Shown in pieces: positions 33,313 through 41,447 of a stretch of DNA of 64,000 bases (the first letter of the stretch is position 1; each line of letters starts with the position of its first letter). This stretch comes from Caloranaerobacter sp050286925 (GTDB lineage Bacteria; Bacillota; Clostridia; Tissierellales; Thermohalobacteraceae): assembly GCF_050286925.1 (NCBI RefSeq), contig NZ_JBFWFX010000003.1:62001-126000 (forward strand), written 5' to 3'. Below the pieces are notes generated by a model, which was given only the letters and a program-made list of their open reading frames with translations, ran no database searches and had not been told where the DNA came from. The position numbers were made by a program, and so were the translations under genes.

Positions 33313-34932
33313 TTGAAAATTGAATACATAGATGGAGCTTTGCTAAAAAATATTTTTATAGGGGCAGCAAATACATTAGAAAAAAACAAACAAGTAGTAG
33401 ATTCTCTTAATGTATTTCCTGTGCCAGATGGAGATACTGGTACGAACATGTCATTAACAATGCAATCAGCAATAAAGCAAGTAAAGAGTTTAAATAGTGA
33501 AAAGATTGAAGATATTGCCAAAGCTGCTTCAAATGGTTCTCTAATGGGAGCAAGAGGAAATTCAGGAGTAATATTATCACAGTTATTTAGAGGTTTTGCT
33601 AAAGGGTTAAAAGGTGTTGAAAGAATTGATGTAGAAATACTAGCTAAAGCTTTTAAATTAGCTTCAGATACTGCTTATAAAGCTGTAATGAAGCCGATAG
33701 AAGGTACAATATTAACGATAGCTAGAGAATGTGCAGAAAAAGCTTTAGAGATGGCAAAAAAAGAAAAGGATATCATAAAGTTTTTAGAAGAAGTGATTAG
33801 ACACGGCGAAATAACTTTACAAAAAACACCTGAAATGTTACCTGTCTTAAAACAAGCAGGTGTAGTGGATGCTGGTGGGAAAGGATTACTATATATTTTA
33901 CTAGGTGCTTTGGATGTTATAACGATCGGTGATAGTGCTTTACTTGAAGACGATATAGATATCGAAGTAGAAGATAGTATTAATATTGAAAGACTTGATG
34001 AAGATATTAAATTTGGGTATTGTACAGAATTTATTATTAATAGTAAAAACATAGATGTGGATAAATTCAAACAAGAAATTATGGAACTAGGAGATTCTTT
34101 ACTTGTTGTAAATAATGACGAAGTTACAAAAGTTCATATTCATACAAATAATCCGGGAATTGTTTTAGAAAAAGCACTTGCAATAGGTGAATTAATTAAT
34201 GTTAAGATTGATAACATGAGATATCAACATAAAAATAGAATAATAGAAGAAGAGAAAGCTGTAGAATTAAGTAGAAAAAAATATGGTTTTATAGCTGTAG
34301 CTATGGGTGAAGGTATAGCAAATGTTTTTAAGGATCTGAATGTAGATTTTATTATACATGGCGGCCAAACAATGAATCCAAGTACTGAAGATATATTAAA
34401 AGCAGTAAAAAGTGTAAATGCAGAAAATATAATAATATTACCAAATAACAGCAATATTATCCTAGCAGCTAAACAAGCTAAAGAATTGAGTGATGCAAAT
34501 ATAGAAGTATTACCAACTAAGAGTGTACCTCAAGGAATTTCTGCTCTTTTAAGTTTTGATGAGGATTTAGAACTTGAAGAAAATATTAATAACATGATGG
34601 AATCTATTAAATCAGTGAAGACAGGACAAGTTACTTTTGCTGTTAGAGATACAGTAGTAAATGATATAGAAATTAAAAAAGATGATATTATAGGTATTGG
34701 TGAAGGCGAAATCAAATCAGTTGGAAATGATATTACTGAAGTTTCAATTAATTTATTAAAAGATATAGTTGATGAAAATAATGATTTGATTACATTATAC
34801 TATGGAGAGGATATTTCTGAAGAAGAAGCAAAAGCTTTAGCAGAAGCTATCGAAGATGAAATTGAAGATTGTGATGTAGAAGTCGTTTATGGTGGGCAAC
34901 CGCTGTATTATTACATTTTTTCAATAGAATAG
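33313..34932 (+). CDS. fakA: Fatty acid kinase catalytic subunit FakA (DAK2 domain, YloV type)
   Basis: This 539-residue protein has an N-terminal DAK2/DhaL nucleotide-binding domain (about 1-200) with the metal-binding motif PDGDTGTNMSLT near 38 and GSLMGARGNSGVILSQ near 77. A middle domain and a C-terminal DegV-like region (about 315-539) follow. With FakB it phosphorylates exogenous fatty acids for phospholipid synthesis, feeding the PlsX product pool; plsX lies at 48.1 kb. The start is TTG 33313 with AGGAGGT upstream. A terminator follows directly. Confidence 0.94.
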   Translation: MKIEYIDGALLKNIFIGAANTLEKNKQVVDSLNVFPVPDGDTGTNMSLTMQSAIKQVKSLNSEKIEDIAKAASNGSLMGARGNSGVILSQLFRGFAKGLKGVERIDVEILAKAFKLASDTAYKAVMKPIEGTILTIARECAEKALEMAKKEKDIIKFLEEVIRHGEITLQKTPEMLPVLKQAGVVDAGGKGLLYILLGALDVITIGDSALLEDDIDIEVEDSINIERLDEDIKFGYCTEFIINSKNIDVDKFKQEIMELGDSLLVVNNDEVTKVHIHTNNPGIVLEKALAIGELINVKIDNMRYQHKNRIIEEEKAVELSRKKYGFIAVAMGEGIANVFKDLNVDFIIHGGQTMNPSTEDILKAVKSVNAENIIILPNNSNIILAAKQAKELSDANIEVLPTKSVPQGISALLSFDEDLELEENINNMMESIKSVKTGQVTFAVRDTVVNDIEIKKDDIIGIGEGEIKSVGNDITEVSINLLKDIVDENNDLITLYYGEDISEEEAKALAEAIEDEIEDCDVEVVYGGQPLYYYIFSIE

Positions 34933-34934
34933 TT

Positions 34935-34969
34935 ACAATAGCTAGGTTGTACTTAGCTATTGTTTTTTG
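34935..34969 (+). terminator. Intrinsic terminator after fakA
   Basis: ACAATAGCTA (34935-34944) pairs with TAGCTATTGT (34954-34963), followed by TTTTT. Confidence 0.88.
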
Positions 34970-35018
34970 TTATAATCCATTTATTAATATAGACTTAAAT
35001 TAAAGATTCTGTTATAAC
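34967..35018 (+). repeat. Possible degenerate remnant of the interspersed repeat (copy F)
   Basis: TTGTTATAATCCAT at the left and TTAAATTAAAGATTCTGTT at the right resemble the two ends of the family, with nearly all of the middle lost. The match is short and AT-rich, so chance is possible. Confidence 0.35.
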
Positions 35019-35075
35019 ATATAAAAAATTTTTTTTAAAGTGAGTAAAATTCAAGCGAAATTAGAGGTGAAAAGA

Positions 35076-37136
35076 TTGAATAGGCTTAATACACCTATAC
35101 AATTTATAAAAGGAGTAGGTCCTAAAAGAGCAAAACTGTTAAAAAAGATTAATATAGAAACAGTAAAAGATTTACTTTATTATTTTCCAAGAGCATATGA
35201 AGACAGGAGAAAAACGGATAAAATAATAAATGTAAGAAATGGTGAAAAAGCGAATTTGAAAGTTATTGTAGTAGGTTTACCTTCTGTGCTGAAACCAAGA
35301 AAAGGTCTTTCAATTGTTAAAATACCTGTTAGAGATGAAACAGGATTAGCTTTTTTGGTTTGGTTTAATCAGGAATATATTAAAAAGCAGTTTAAAATAG
35401 GAGAAGTATTAAAGGTAAATGGAAAAGTGAAAAGAGTATTTAATGAAATACAAATTCAGAATCCTGTATTTGAGAGAGAAGATGAAAATGATAAAATAGG
35501 CAGAATCATTCCTATTTATCCACTTACTAAAAATTTAAAAAATGGTGATATGGTTAAGTTAGTCAAGAATGTGTTAGACGAGTATTTAGATAGTATTGAA
35601 GATATAATGCCAGAGTATATTAAAGAGAAATATAATTTATGTTCGATTTATACAGCAATAAATAATATACATTTTCCCAAAGATAGGTATTCATATATTG
35701 AAGCTAAGAGGAGGCTTGTATTCGAAGAGCTTTTTATTTTGCAGTTAGGTTTAAGACTTATAAGAAATAGATATGTAGAAAATGTACAAGGGATTAAATT
35801 TTCACAAGTGAAAGAAATAGATGAATTAATAGATTCTTTACCATTTGAGCTAACTAATGCACAAAAAAAAGTTTATAAAGAAATATGTTCAGATATGGAA
35901 TCAAGCAGACCAATGAATAGATTAGTACAAGGGGATGTTGGTTCTGGTAAAACAATTATTGCAGTATTAGCAATGTTTAAAGCAGTTAAATCAGGTTATC
36001 AAGCAGTTATGATGGCACCTACAGAGATTTTAGCAACGCAGCATTATGAAAATGTGAGTGGTTTATTAGAACCGTTTGGTGTTAAAGTCAGTTTGCTAGT
36101 GGGAAGTATGTCTAGCAAGAAAAAAAAGGAAATATTAGACAAAATAAGAGAAGGAGCAGTTGACATTGTAATTGGTACACATGCACTAATACAAAAAACT
36201 GTAGAGTTTTACAAGTTAGGGCTTGCAATTACTGATGAACAACACAGATTTGGGGTTAGACAAAGGGCAGCTCTTTCACAAAAAGGGTTAAATCCGGATG
36301 TTTTAGTTATGACAGCAACACCAATTCCAAGAACATTGGCATTAATATTATATGGAGACCTTGATATTTCTATTATTGATGAATTGCCACCTGGAAGGAA
36401 GAAAGTGAAAACCTATGTAGTAAATGCAAGTATGAAAGGGAGAGTATATGATTTTATTAAAAGAGAAATAAACAAAGGTAGACAAGCTTATATTGTCTGT
36501 CCTTTGATAGAAGAGTCTGATACGTTGGATTTACAATCAGCCATAAAATTGTATGAGGAGCTAAAGGATAATATTTTTAAAGATTTTAGGCTTGGACTAT
36601 TACATGGGAAATTATCATCTATTGAAAAAGATGAGATAATGACAAAATTTAAGAATGGAGAGATTGATATACTTGTTTCAACAACAGTTATAGAGGTAGG
36701 AGTAAATATTCCTAATGCAAACATTATGGTTATAGAAAATGCTGAGAGATTTGGACTTTCTCAGCTACATCAACTTCGTGGCAGAGTCGGTAGAGGTGAG
36801 CATCAATCATATTGTATTCTTATAAATGAAAGTAGAAGTAAGATTTCTATTGAAAGAATGAAGATAATGGAAAAAACTAATAATGGATTTGAAATATCAG
36901 AGAAAGATCTTGAGTTAAGAGGACCAGGTGAGTTTTTTGGGACAAGACAACATGGATTGCCTGATTTAAAAATTGCGAATTTATTTACTGATATTAAAAT
37001 GTTAAAATTAGCACAAAAAGAAGTTTTTCAAATTTTAAAAGAAGATCCGTTTTTAGAGTTACCTAAACATTCAAGTTTGAAGCAAAAAATTTATGAAATA
37101 TTCGAAGAAAAGCTAAATAATATTTCTTTAAATTAA
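35076..37136 (+). CDS. recG: ATP-dependent DNA helicase RecG
   Basis: This 686-residue helicase remodels stalled forks and branched recombination intermediates. The N-terminal wedge/OB domain starts LNTPIQFIKGVGPKRAKLLKK. Walker A GDVGSGKT lies near 286, DEQHRFGVRQR near 387, ATPIPRTLAL near 413 and the motif VI region QLRGRVGRGEHQSYC near 571. I chose TTG 35076, 5 bases after AGAGGTGA, giving the usual family length and N-terminus. A GTG at 35040 gives 12 extra residues without a site. It follows fakA, as in many Firmicutes. Confidence 0.96.
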   Translation: MNRLNTPIQFIKGVGPKRAKLLKKINIETVKDLLYYFPRAYEDRRKTDKIINVRNGEKANLKVIVVGLPSVLKPRKGLSIVKIPVRDETGLAFLVWFNQEYIKKQFKIGEVLKVNGKVKRVFNEIQIQNPVFEREDENDKIGRIIPIYPLTKNLKNGDMVKLVKNVLDEYLDSIEDIMPEYIKEKYNLCSIYTAINNIHFPKDRYSYIEAKRRLVFEELFILQLGLRLIRNRYVENVQGIKFSQVKEIDELIDSLPFELTNAQKKVYKEICSDMESSRPMNRLVQGDVGSGKTIIAVLAMFKAVKSGYQAVMMAPTEILATQHYENVSGLLEPFGVKVSLLVGSMSSKKKKEILDKIREGAVDIVIGTHALIQKTVEFYKLGLAITDEQHRFGVRQRAALSQKGLNPDVLVMTATPIPRTLALILYGDLDISIIDELPPGRKKVKTYVVNASMKGRVYDFIKREINKGRQAYIVCPLIEESDTLDLQSAIKLYEELKDNIFKDFRLGLLHGKLSSIEKDEIMTKFKNGEIDILVSTTVIEVGVNIPNANIMVIENAERFGLSQLHQLRGRVGRGEHQSYCILINESRSKISIERMKIMEKTNNGFEISEKDLELRGPGEFFGTRQHGLPDLKIANLFTDIKMLKLAQKEVFQILKEDPFLELPKHSSLKQKIYEIFEEKLNNISLN

Positions 37137-37154
37137 TAAAATAATCTATTAGAG

Positions 37155-37177
37155 AGATGCATTTAGCATCTTTTTTT
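37155..37177 (+). terminator. Intrinsic terminator after recG
   Basis: AGATGC (37155-37160) pairs with GCATCT (37166-37171) over ATTTA, followed by seven Ts. Confidence 0.85.
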
Positions 37178-37209
37178 GATTTTTGGTCTAGTATAGGACT
37201 TAAGAAATA

Positions 37210-37325
37210 TTTTTATAATCCATAGAAATTTATATTCCTTTATTTATGGATAAAATTGAATATAATTTTCGTTTATGGCTTTCAACAAAATCTACCTTAA
37301 TTTATTTTAATCTAAGATTTTATTC
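37210..37325 (+). repeat. Interspersed repeat, copy C (short, diverged)
   Basis: The left end is TTTTATAATCCATAGAAATTT. The right part is AATATAATTTTCG, then CAACAAAATCTACCTTAATT and AATCTAAGATTTTATTCCTA. It lacks the TCTGGCATGT palindrome and shows several substitutions relative to copies A and E. It fills the recG-rsmD gap. Confidence 0.75.
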
Positions 37326-37401
37326 CTAACTTAGATAATTTTGTTTGTAAAAAAGATATAATATGCTAAAATATTATTATTAGGAGTAAGGAGGAATAAT
37401 T

Positions 37402-37956
37402 TTGCGTGTAATTACAGGAACTGCTAAAGGACATAAATTAAAAGTTCCTAAAGGTTTAAGTATTAGACCGACTACAGATAGGATAAAGGAATCGCTTTTT
37501 AATATTTTAGGAAACGATTTAGAGGATAGTGTAGTATTAGATTTATTTGCAGGATCCGGTAGTATAGGCATAGAATTTTTGAGTCGTGGTGCTAAAGAAT
37601 GTTATTTTATAGACAATAGTATTATAAGTATAAAAACTATAAAAGAAAATTTAATCAAAACAAATTTAATAGCTAAGAGTTATGTTTATAAAAATACTGT
37701 TGAAAGAGCTATAAAAAAATTAGGAGCTAGAGGAATAAAGTTTGATTATATTTTTATGGATCCACCTTATGAAAAAGGTTTAGTAATTCCAACTTTGGAA
37801 ATTATAGCGGCTGAGAATTTATTAAAAGAAGAAGGTATAATAATAATTGAGCATGAGAGTAGTTTAGATTTATTAAACGAAATTATTTCGTTTGTAAAAG
37901 TTAGAGAAAACAATTATGGAAACACTAAAATAACTTTTTATGAGCTTGGGAGGTAA
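37402..37956 (+). CDS. rsmD: 16S rRNA (guanine-966-N2)-methyltransferase RsmD
   Basis: This 184-residue enzyme methylates G966 of 16S rRNA. It opens MRVITGTAKGHKLKVPKG and shows RPTTDRIKESLFNIL near 27, SAM motif DLFAGSGSIGIEFLSRGA near 48 and the catalytic DPPYEKG near 121. The start is TTG 37402 with AAGGAGGA upstream. It is followed after 4 bases by coaD, a strongly conserved pair. Confidence 0.95.
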   Translation: MRVITGTAKGHKLKVPKGLSIRPTTDRIKESLFNILGNDLEDSVVLDLFAGSGSIGIEFLSRGAKECYFIDNSIISIKTIKENLIKTNLIAKSYVYKNTVERAIKKLGARGIKFDYIFMDPPYEKGLVIPTLEIIAAENLLKEEGIIIIEHESSLDLLNEIISFVKVRENNYGNTKITFYELGR

Positions 37957-37960
37957 ATTA

Positions 37961-38440
37961 ATGATTGTTGTATATCCTGGAAGTTTTGATCCTGTAACAA
38001 ATGGACATTTAGATATTATTGAAAGATGTTCTAAAAAGTTTGAAAAGGTTATTGTCGCAGTTTTAAATAATCCATCAAAAAAACCAATGTTTACAGTTGA
38101 AGAAAGAGTTGAACTTTTGAAAGCGGTTACTAAAGAGTATAAAAATGTAGAGATTGACAGTTTTTCTGGATTATTAGTTGAGTATGTTAGGAAAAGAAAT
38201 ATATCATTTATAATAAAGGGTTTAAGAGCTGTTTCGGATTTTGAATATGAACTGCAAATGGCGATGATGAACAGAGCTCTTGATAATAATGTAGAGACTT
38301 TATTTCTTATGACTAATAGTAAATATTCTTTTTTAAGTTCTAGCTTGGTAAAAGAGGTTGCAAAACTAAATGGTGATATTTCAGACATTGTACCAAAAGA
38401 AGTAGAAAGAGCTATACTAAATAAGATAAAGGGGGCTTAG
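37961..38440 (+). CDS. coaD: Phosphopantetheine adenylyltransferase
   Basis: This 159-residue nucleotidyltransferase makes dephospho-CoA from phosphopantetheine and ATP, complementing coaBC at 17 kb. The GSFDPVTNGHLDII segment (near 8-21) carries the T/HxGH signature. KGLRAVSDFEYELQMAMMNR lies near 87. The final motif, YSFLSSSLVKEVA near 124, corresponds to the family's ISSTxVRE. ATG 37961 follows GGGAGGT; the ORF's earlier ATG at 37940 lies inside rsmD. Confidence 0.96.
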   Translation: MIVVYPGSFDPVTNGHLDIIERCSKKFEKVIVAVLNNPSKKPMFTVEERVELLKAVTKEYKNVEIDSFSGLLVEYVRKRNISFIIKGLRAVSDFEYELQMAMMNRALDNNVETLFLMTNSKYSFLSSSLVKEVAKLNGDISDIVPKEVERAILNKIKGA

Positions 38441-38443
38441 AAA

Positions 38444-38890
38444 ATGGATGTTATTAAATTATTAGATGAACTTGAAGATATTATAGATGGAAGTTCATCA
38501 ATCCCTTTTGCTGGAAAAGTCCTAGTTGATAAAGAAGAATTATTAGAAATTATTAGGGAAATAAGAATAAAATTACCGGACGAAATTAAACAAGCAGAAT
38601 GGATAAAAGAAGAGAGACAAAGAATTTTAGTAGAAGCTCAAAATGAAGCAGATACAATTATTGATGAAGCTAGATTACATATAGAAGAGATGATAGAAAA
38701 AGATGAAATAACTAGAAAGGCGCAAGAAAGAGCGGAAGAAATTATAAATAAGGCTAAAGCAAATGCGAAAGAGATAAGAATAGGTGCAAGAGAGTATGCA
38801 GATGAGTTATTAAAAAATGTACAAGATAATCTAAAATCTATAATAACTACACTTGAAAAAAACAGAGAAGAATTAAGAGGTTTTAAATAA
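38444..38890 (+). CDS. Conserved coiled-coil protein between coaD and ylbJ, function unknown
   Basis: This is a 148-residue protein. A short N-terminal domain (MDVIKLLDELEDIID, then GKVLVDKEELLEIIREIR) leads into a long Ala/Glu-rich coiled coil (about 45-148). Clostridial genomes keep such a protein here, often labelled 'ATPase' because the coil resembles F0 subunit b; no nucleotide-binding motif is visible. AAGGGGG precedes the ATG 3 bases after coaD. After it the conserved order is broken by IS and nox sequence. The role is unknown. Confidence 0.8.
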   Translation: MDVIKLLDELEDIIDGSSSIPFAGKVLVDKEELLEIIREIRIKLPDEIKQAEWIKEERQRILVEAQNEADTIIDEARLHIEEMIEKDEITRKAQERAEEIINKAKANAKEIRIGAREYADELLKNVQDNLKSIITTLEKNREELRGFK

Positions 38891-38987
38891 AGGCTTGAGT
38901 CTGTAAATAAATTTGTGCTTTAAACTCCAATCTGACAAGAAGTAATTAACTATATAGTAATAAAAACTTTTAAACTTGTTTTTATGA

Positions 38988-39035
38988 TTGCCAAAATTAT
39001 AGGGTAATACACATAAAACCGTATAATTTTGGCAA
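38988..39035. other. 14-bp perfect inverted repeat at the edge of the IS256 remnant
   Basis: TTGCCAAAATTATA (38988-39001) and TATAATTTTGGCAA (39022-39035) flank a 20-base loop, followed by TAATTTTTATAA. It could be a weak terminator for the coaD unit, or a junction scar of the IS insertion. The nearby GAGTCTGTAAATAAATTTGTG (from 38896) may be an IS256-type end. Confidence 0.5.
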
Positions 39036-39041
39036 TAATTT

Positions 39042-39513
39042 TTATAATAGAGTTTGTAACTTTTCTAAACTTATTCCTAATACAACATAAGCTGCTTTGT
39101 TTTTTATTTGTCCATCTTCTCTTACTTTATAGTGTATAGCATCCATAAATACAAATAGGTACATTGGATCAAGTGGTCTATTTTGCCATTCTTGTATTTG
39201 AGGTAATAGTTTGTCAGTTATTTTACTTACCATTTCAGCTGATATTTGTATTCCGTATATATCTTTTATTTGATCATGTATATCTCTTGTTGACATTCTT
39301 CTTGCATATAAGGATGTTACTTTTTCTTCTATTCCTGATGTATCTCTTTTATTTTTAGGGACTATTATTGGTTCAAATTCTCCATTTCTATCTATTGGCA
39401 CTTCTATTTGCATTTTTCCAAATTGAGTTTTACTTTCTTATCTGTATATCTATTTCTTCGATTATCTATTTATTTATTTTTCCTATTTTAGCATAACCTA
39501 GTTCTACTTCATT
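39042..39513 (-). pseudogene. Decayed IS256-family (mutator-type) transposase fragment
   Basis: The longest open piece (39042-39413, 123 codons) reads RDTSGIEEKVTSLYARRM, STRDIHDQIKDIYGI and FVFMDAIHYKVR, the region around the first catalytic Asp of IS256 transposases. The usual length is about 400 residues. The C-terminal half is gone after LGISLE, so the second Asp and the Glu are lost. Upstream, the homology continues through two frameshifts: NRRNRYTDKKVK in a second frame, then NEVELGYAKIG in a third. It cannot make an active enzyme. It marks an insertion between coaD and ylbJ. Confidence 0.88.
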
Positions 39514-39716
39514 AAGATTTTATTTCTAATTATCTCGGATTCAGGTTTTATATAATTATACATAAAATGTAAAGATATAAGATTAAATTAATAACAAAAT
39601 GTTTTTAAAAATATTTAATGGGTATATTGATAAATGATATTAAAAATCATTATTACATTATCGTATGGTTTCTTATTAAATCACATGTTATATTATTAAG
39701 TTAGGGGGTAAAATTG

Positions 39717-41057
39717 ATGAAAATAATTGTTATAGGTTGTACACATGCTGGAACGGCAGCAATATTAAATGCAAAACAATTATATCCTGATGCAGAAATC
39801 ACTGTATATGAAAGAAACGATAATATATCTTTTTTATCTTGTGGTATTGCATTATATGTTGGAGGAGTGGTTAAAGATCCGAAAAAACTATTTTATTCTT
39901 CACCTGAGCAATTATCAGAGTTAGGTATAAATACTAAGATGCTCCATGATGTATTAGATGTTGATATCCATAATAAAAAGATTAAGGTTCGTAACTTAAA
40001 AACGAAAGAAGAGTTTGATGATACCTATGATAAACTAATTATAACTACAGGCTCATGGCCAATAGTTCCTCCAATAGAAGGAATAGACCTTGAGAACATA
40101 TTATTATCAAAGAACTTCTATCATTCAAATATAATTATTAAAAAATCAAAGAATGCAAAAAATATTGTAGTTGTAGGTGCCGGATATATAGGAGTTGAAC
40201 TTGTTGAAGCTTTTCAAATGAATGGTAAAAACGTAACATTAATAGATATGCAAGACCGTATTTTAGCCAAATATTTAGATAAAGAATTTACAGATATAGC
40301 AGAAAAAGCTTTTCTAGACCGGGGAGTTAAATTAGCATTAGGAGAAACCGTAAAAAAATTTGAAGGAAAAGATGGAAAAGTTTCAAAAGTAGTAACTAAT
40401 AAGGGTGAATATAAGGCAGATTTAGTAATACTATGTATTGGATTTAAGCCCAATACAGCGCTTTTAAAGGGACAAGTTGATATGCTAGATAATGGAGCTA
40501 TTATAGTAGATGAATATATGCGTACAAGCAAAGAAGATGTTTTTGCGGCTGGTGATTGTTGTTCAGTTATATATAATCCAACTGGAGAATATAAATATAT
40601 TCCACTTGCTACAAATGCAATTCGTATGGGTACGTTAGTTGCTAGAAACCTAGTAAAACCAACTATTAGCTACATGGGGACTCAAGGGACTTCTGGAATT
40701 AAGATTTATGAGTATAATATTGCCTCAACAGGAGTTACTGAGCAAGCAGCTAAAGAAAAGGGAATAGATTATAGAACAGTAACAGTTACAGATAACTATC
40801 GCCCTGAATTTATGCCTACATTTGATTCTGCCACATTTAAAGTAGTTTATGAAAGAGAATCTAGAAGAATTTTAGGTGCACAAATTATTTCAAAAACAGA
40901 CTTGACTCAATCGATAAATACTATGTCAGTAGTTATTCAAAATAAAATGACTATAGACGAATTGGCATTTGTTGATTTCTTCTTCCAACCACATTTTAAT
41001 AAACCATGGAATTTATTAAATCAAGCAGGATTAAATGCTTTAAATGATAAAAAATAA
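39717..41057 (+). CDS. nox: FAD-dependent NADH oxidase, probably water-forming
   Basis: This 446-residue flavoprotein has an N-terminal FAD-binding Rossmann fold (KIIVIGCTHAGTAA, with His10). The redox Cys42 lies in SFLSCGIALYVGG, a second nucleotide fold (VVVGAGYIGVELVEAF) near 150 binds NADH, and CAAGDCC-like FAAGDCCSV lies near 275. A single redox Cys with His10 fits the Nox-2 type that reduces O2 to water, useful for oxygen defence in an anaerobe; CoA-disulfide reductase is the alternative. ATG 39717 follows TAGGGGGT. It lies beside the IS remnant, outside the usual gene order. Confidence 0.88.
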   Translation: MKIIVIGCTHAGTAAILNAKQLYPDAEITVYERNDNISFLSCGIALYVGGVVKDPKKLFYSSPEQLSELGINTKMLHDVLDVDIHNKKIKVRNLKTKEEFDDTYDKLIITTGSWPIVPPIEGIDLENILLSKNFYHSNIIIKKSKNAKNIVVVGAGYIGVELVEAFQMNGKNVTLIDMQDRILAKYLDKEFTDIAEKAFLDRGVKLALGETVKKFEGKDGKVSKVVTNKGEYKADLVILCIGFKPNTALLKGQVDMLDNGAIIVDEYMRTSKEDVFAAGDCCSVIYNPTGEYKYIPLATNAIRMGTLVARNLVKPTISYMGTQGTSGIKIYEYNIASTGVTEQAAKEKGIDYRTVTVTDNYRPEFMPTFDSATFKVVYERESRRILGAQIISKTDLTQSINTMSVVIQNKMTIDELAFVDFFFQPHFNKPWNLLNQAGLNALNDKK

Positions 41058-41213
41058 TACGATTAAAAATTTGACTTCAATGGCTCTCTTTTTTTATTTA
41101 AAATATTTCCTGCATATAAAGATGGTAACTTTTGTTAAAAAATTACTCAGAAGATGAATTTAGAGTAAAATTTACAGATTAGAAATTATTTAACGTTTTC
41201 TGGAGATATATTA

Positions 41214-41366
41214 ATGGCAGAAACGGAGTATATCATAACAGAGTTCAACTTTGAGAAAAGTTCACTAGAAGTTAAAGAGAGTAAAATTTGTGTAACGCCT
41301 GGTAGTGTAAGCAAAGCAGAAGGGAAAAATTTCAAATTAAAAAAAGGAATATTTTATTCTGAATAA
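41214..41366 (+). CDS. 50-codon ORF, hypothetical
   Basis: ATG 41214 has TGGAG 8 bases upstream; TAA is at 41364. The product starts MAETEYIITEFNFEKSS and ends KGIFYSE, is mostly polar and has no membrane segment. I do not recognise it. The segment KICVTPGSVSKAEGKNFKLKKG looks like an ordinary folded protein piece, so it may be the leftover end of a larger gene. A strong hairpin with a T-run follows 13 bases later, which supports transcription through it. The preceding 150 bases show no gene. Confidence 0.4.
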   Translation: MAETEYIITEFNFEKSSLEVKESKICVTPGSVSKAEGKNFKLKKGIFYSE

Positions 41367-41378
41367 TGTAGTGTGATT

Positions 41379-41435
41379 TGTCGTCAACATTCGGTAATTT
41401 TTATGTTATTGAATGTCGACGACTTCTTATTTTTA
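41379..41435 (+). terminator. Terminator-like hairpin after nox and the 50-codon ORF
   Basis: GTCGTCAACATTC (about 41380-41392) pairs imperfectly with GAATGTCGACGAC (41411-41423), followed by TTCTTATTTTT on the plus strand. It also lies just beyond the ylbJ stop on the other strand. Confidence 0.7.
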
Positions 41436-41447
41436 AAATTAGTCAAT

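Noticed and set aside
33675..34070. 131-codon open frame on the minus strand inside fakA
   Set aside because: It is a shadow of the FakA reading frame and has no ribosome site.
37873..38388. 171-codon open frame on the minus strand over rsmD/coaD
   Set aside because: It is the mirror of two clear enzyme genes, with no ribosome site and low-complexity Ser/Phe/Leu composition.
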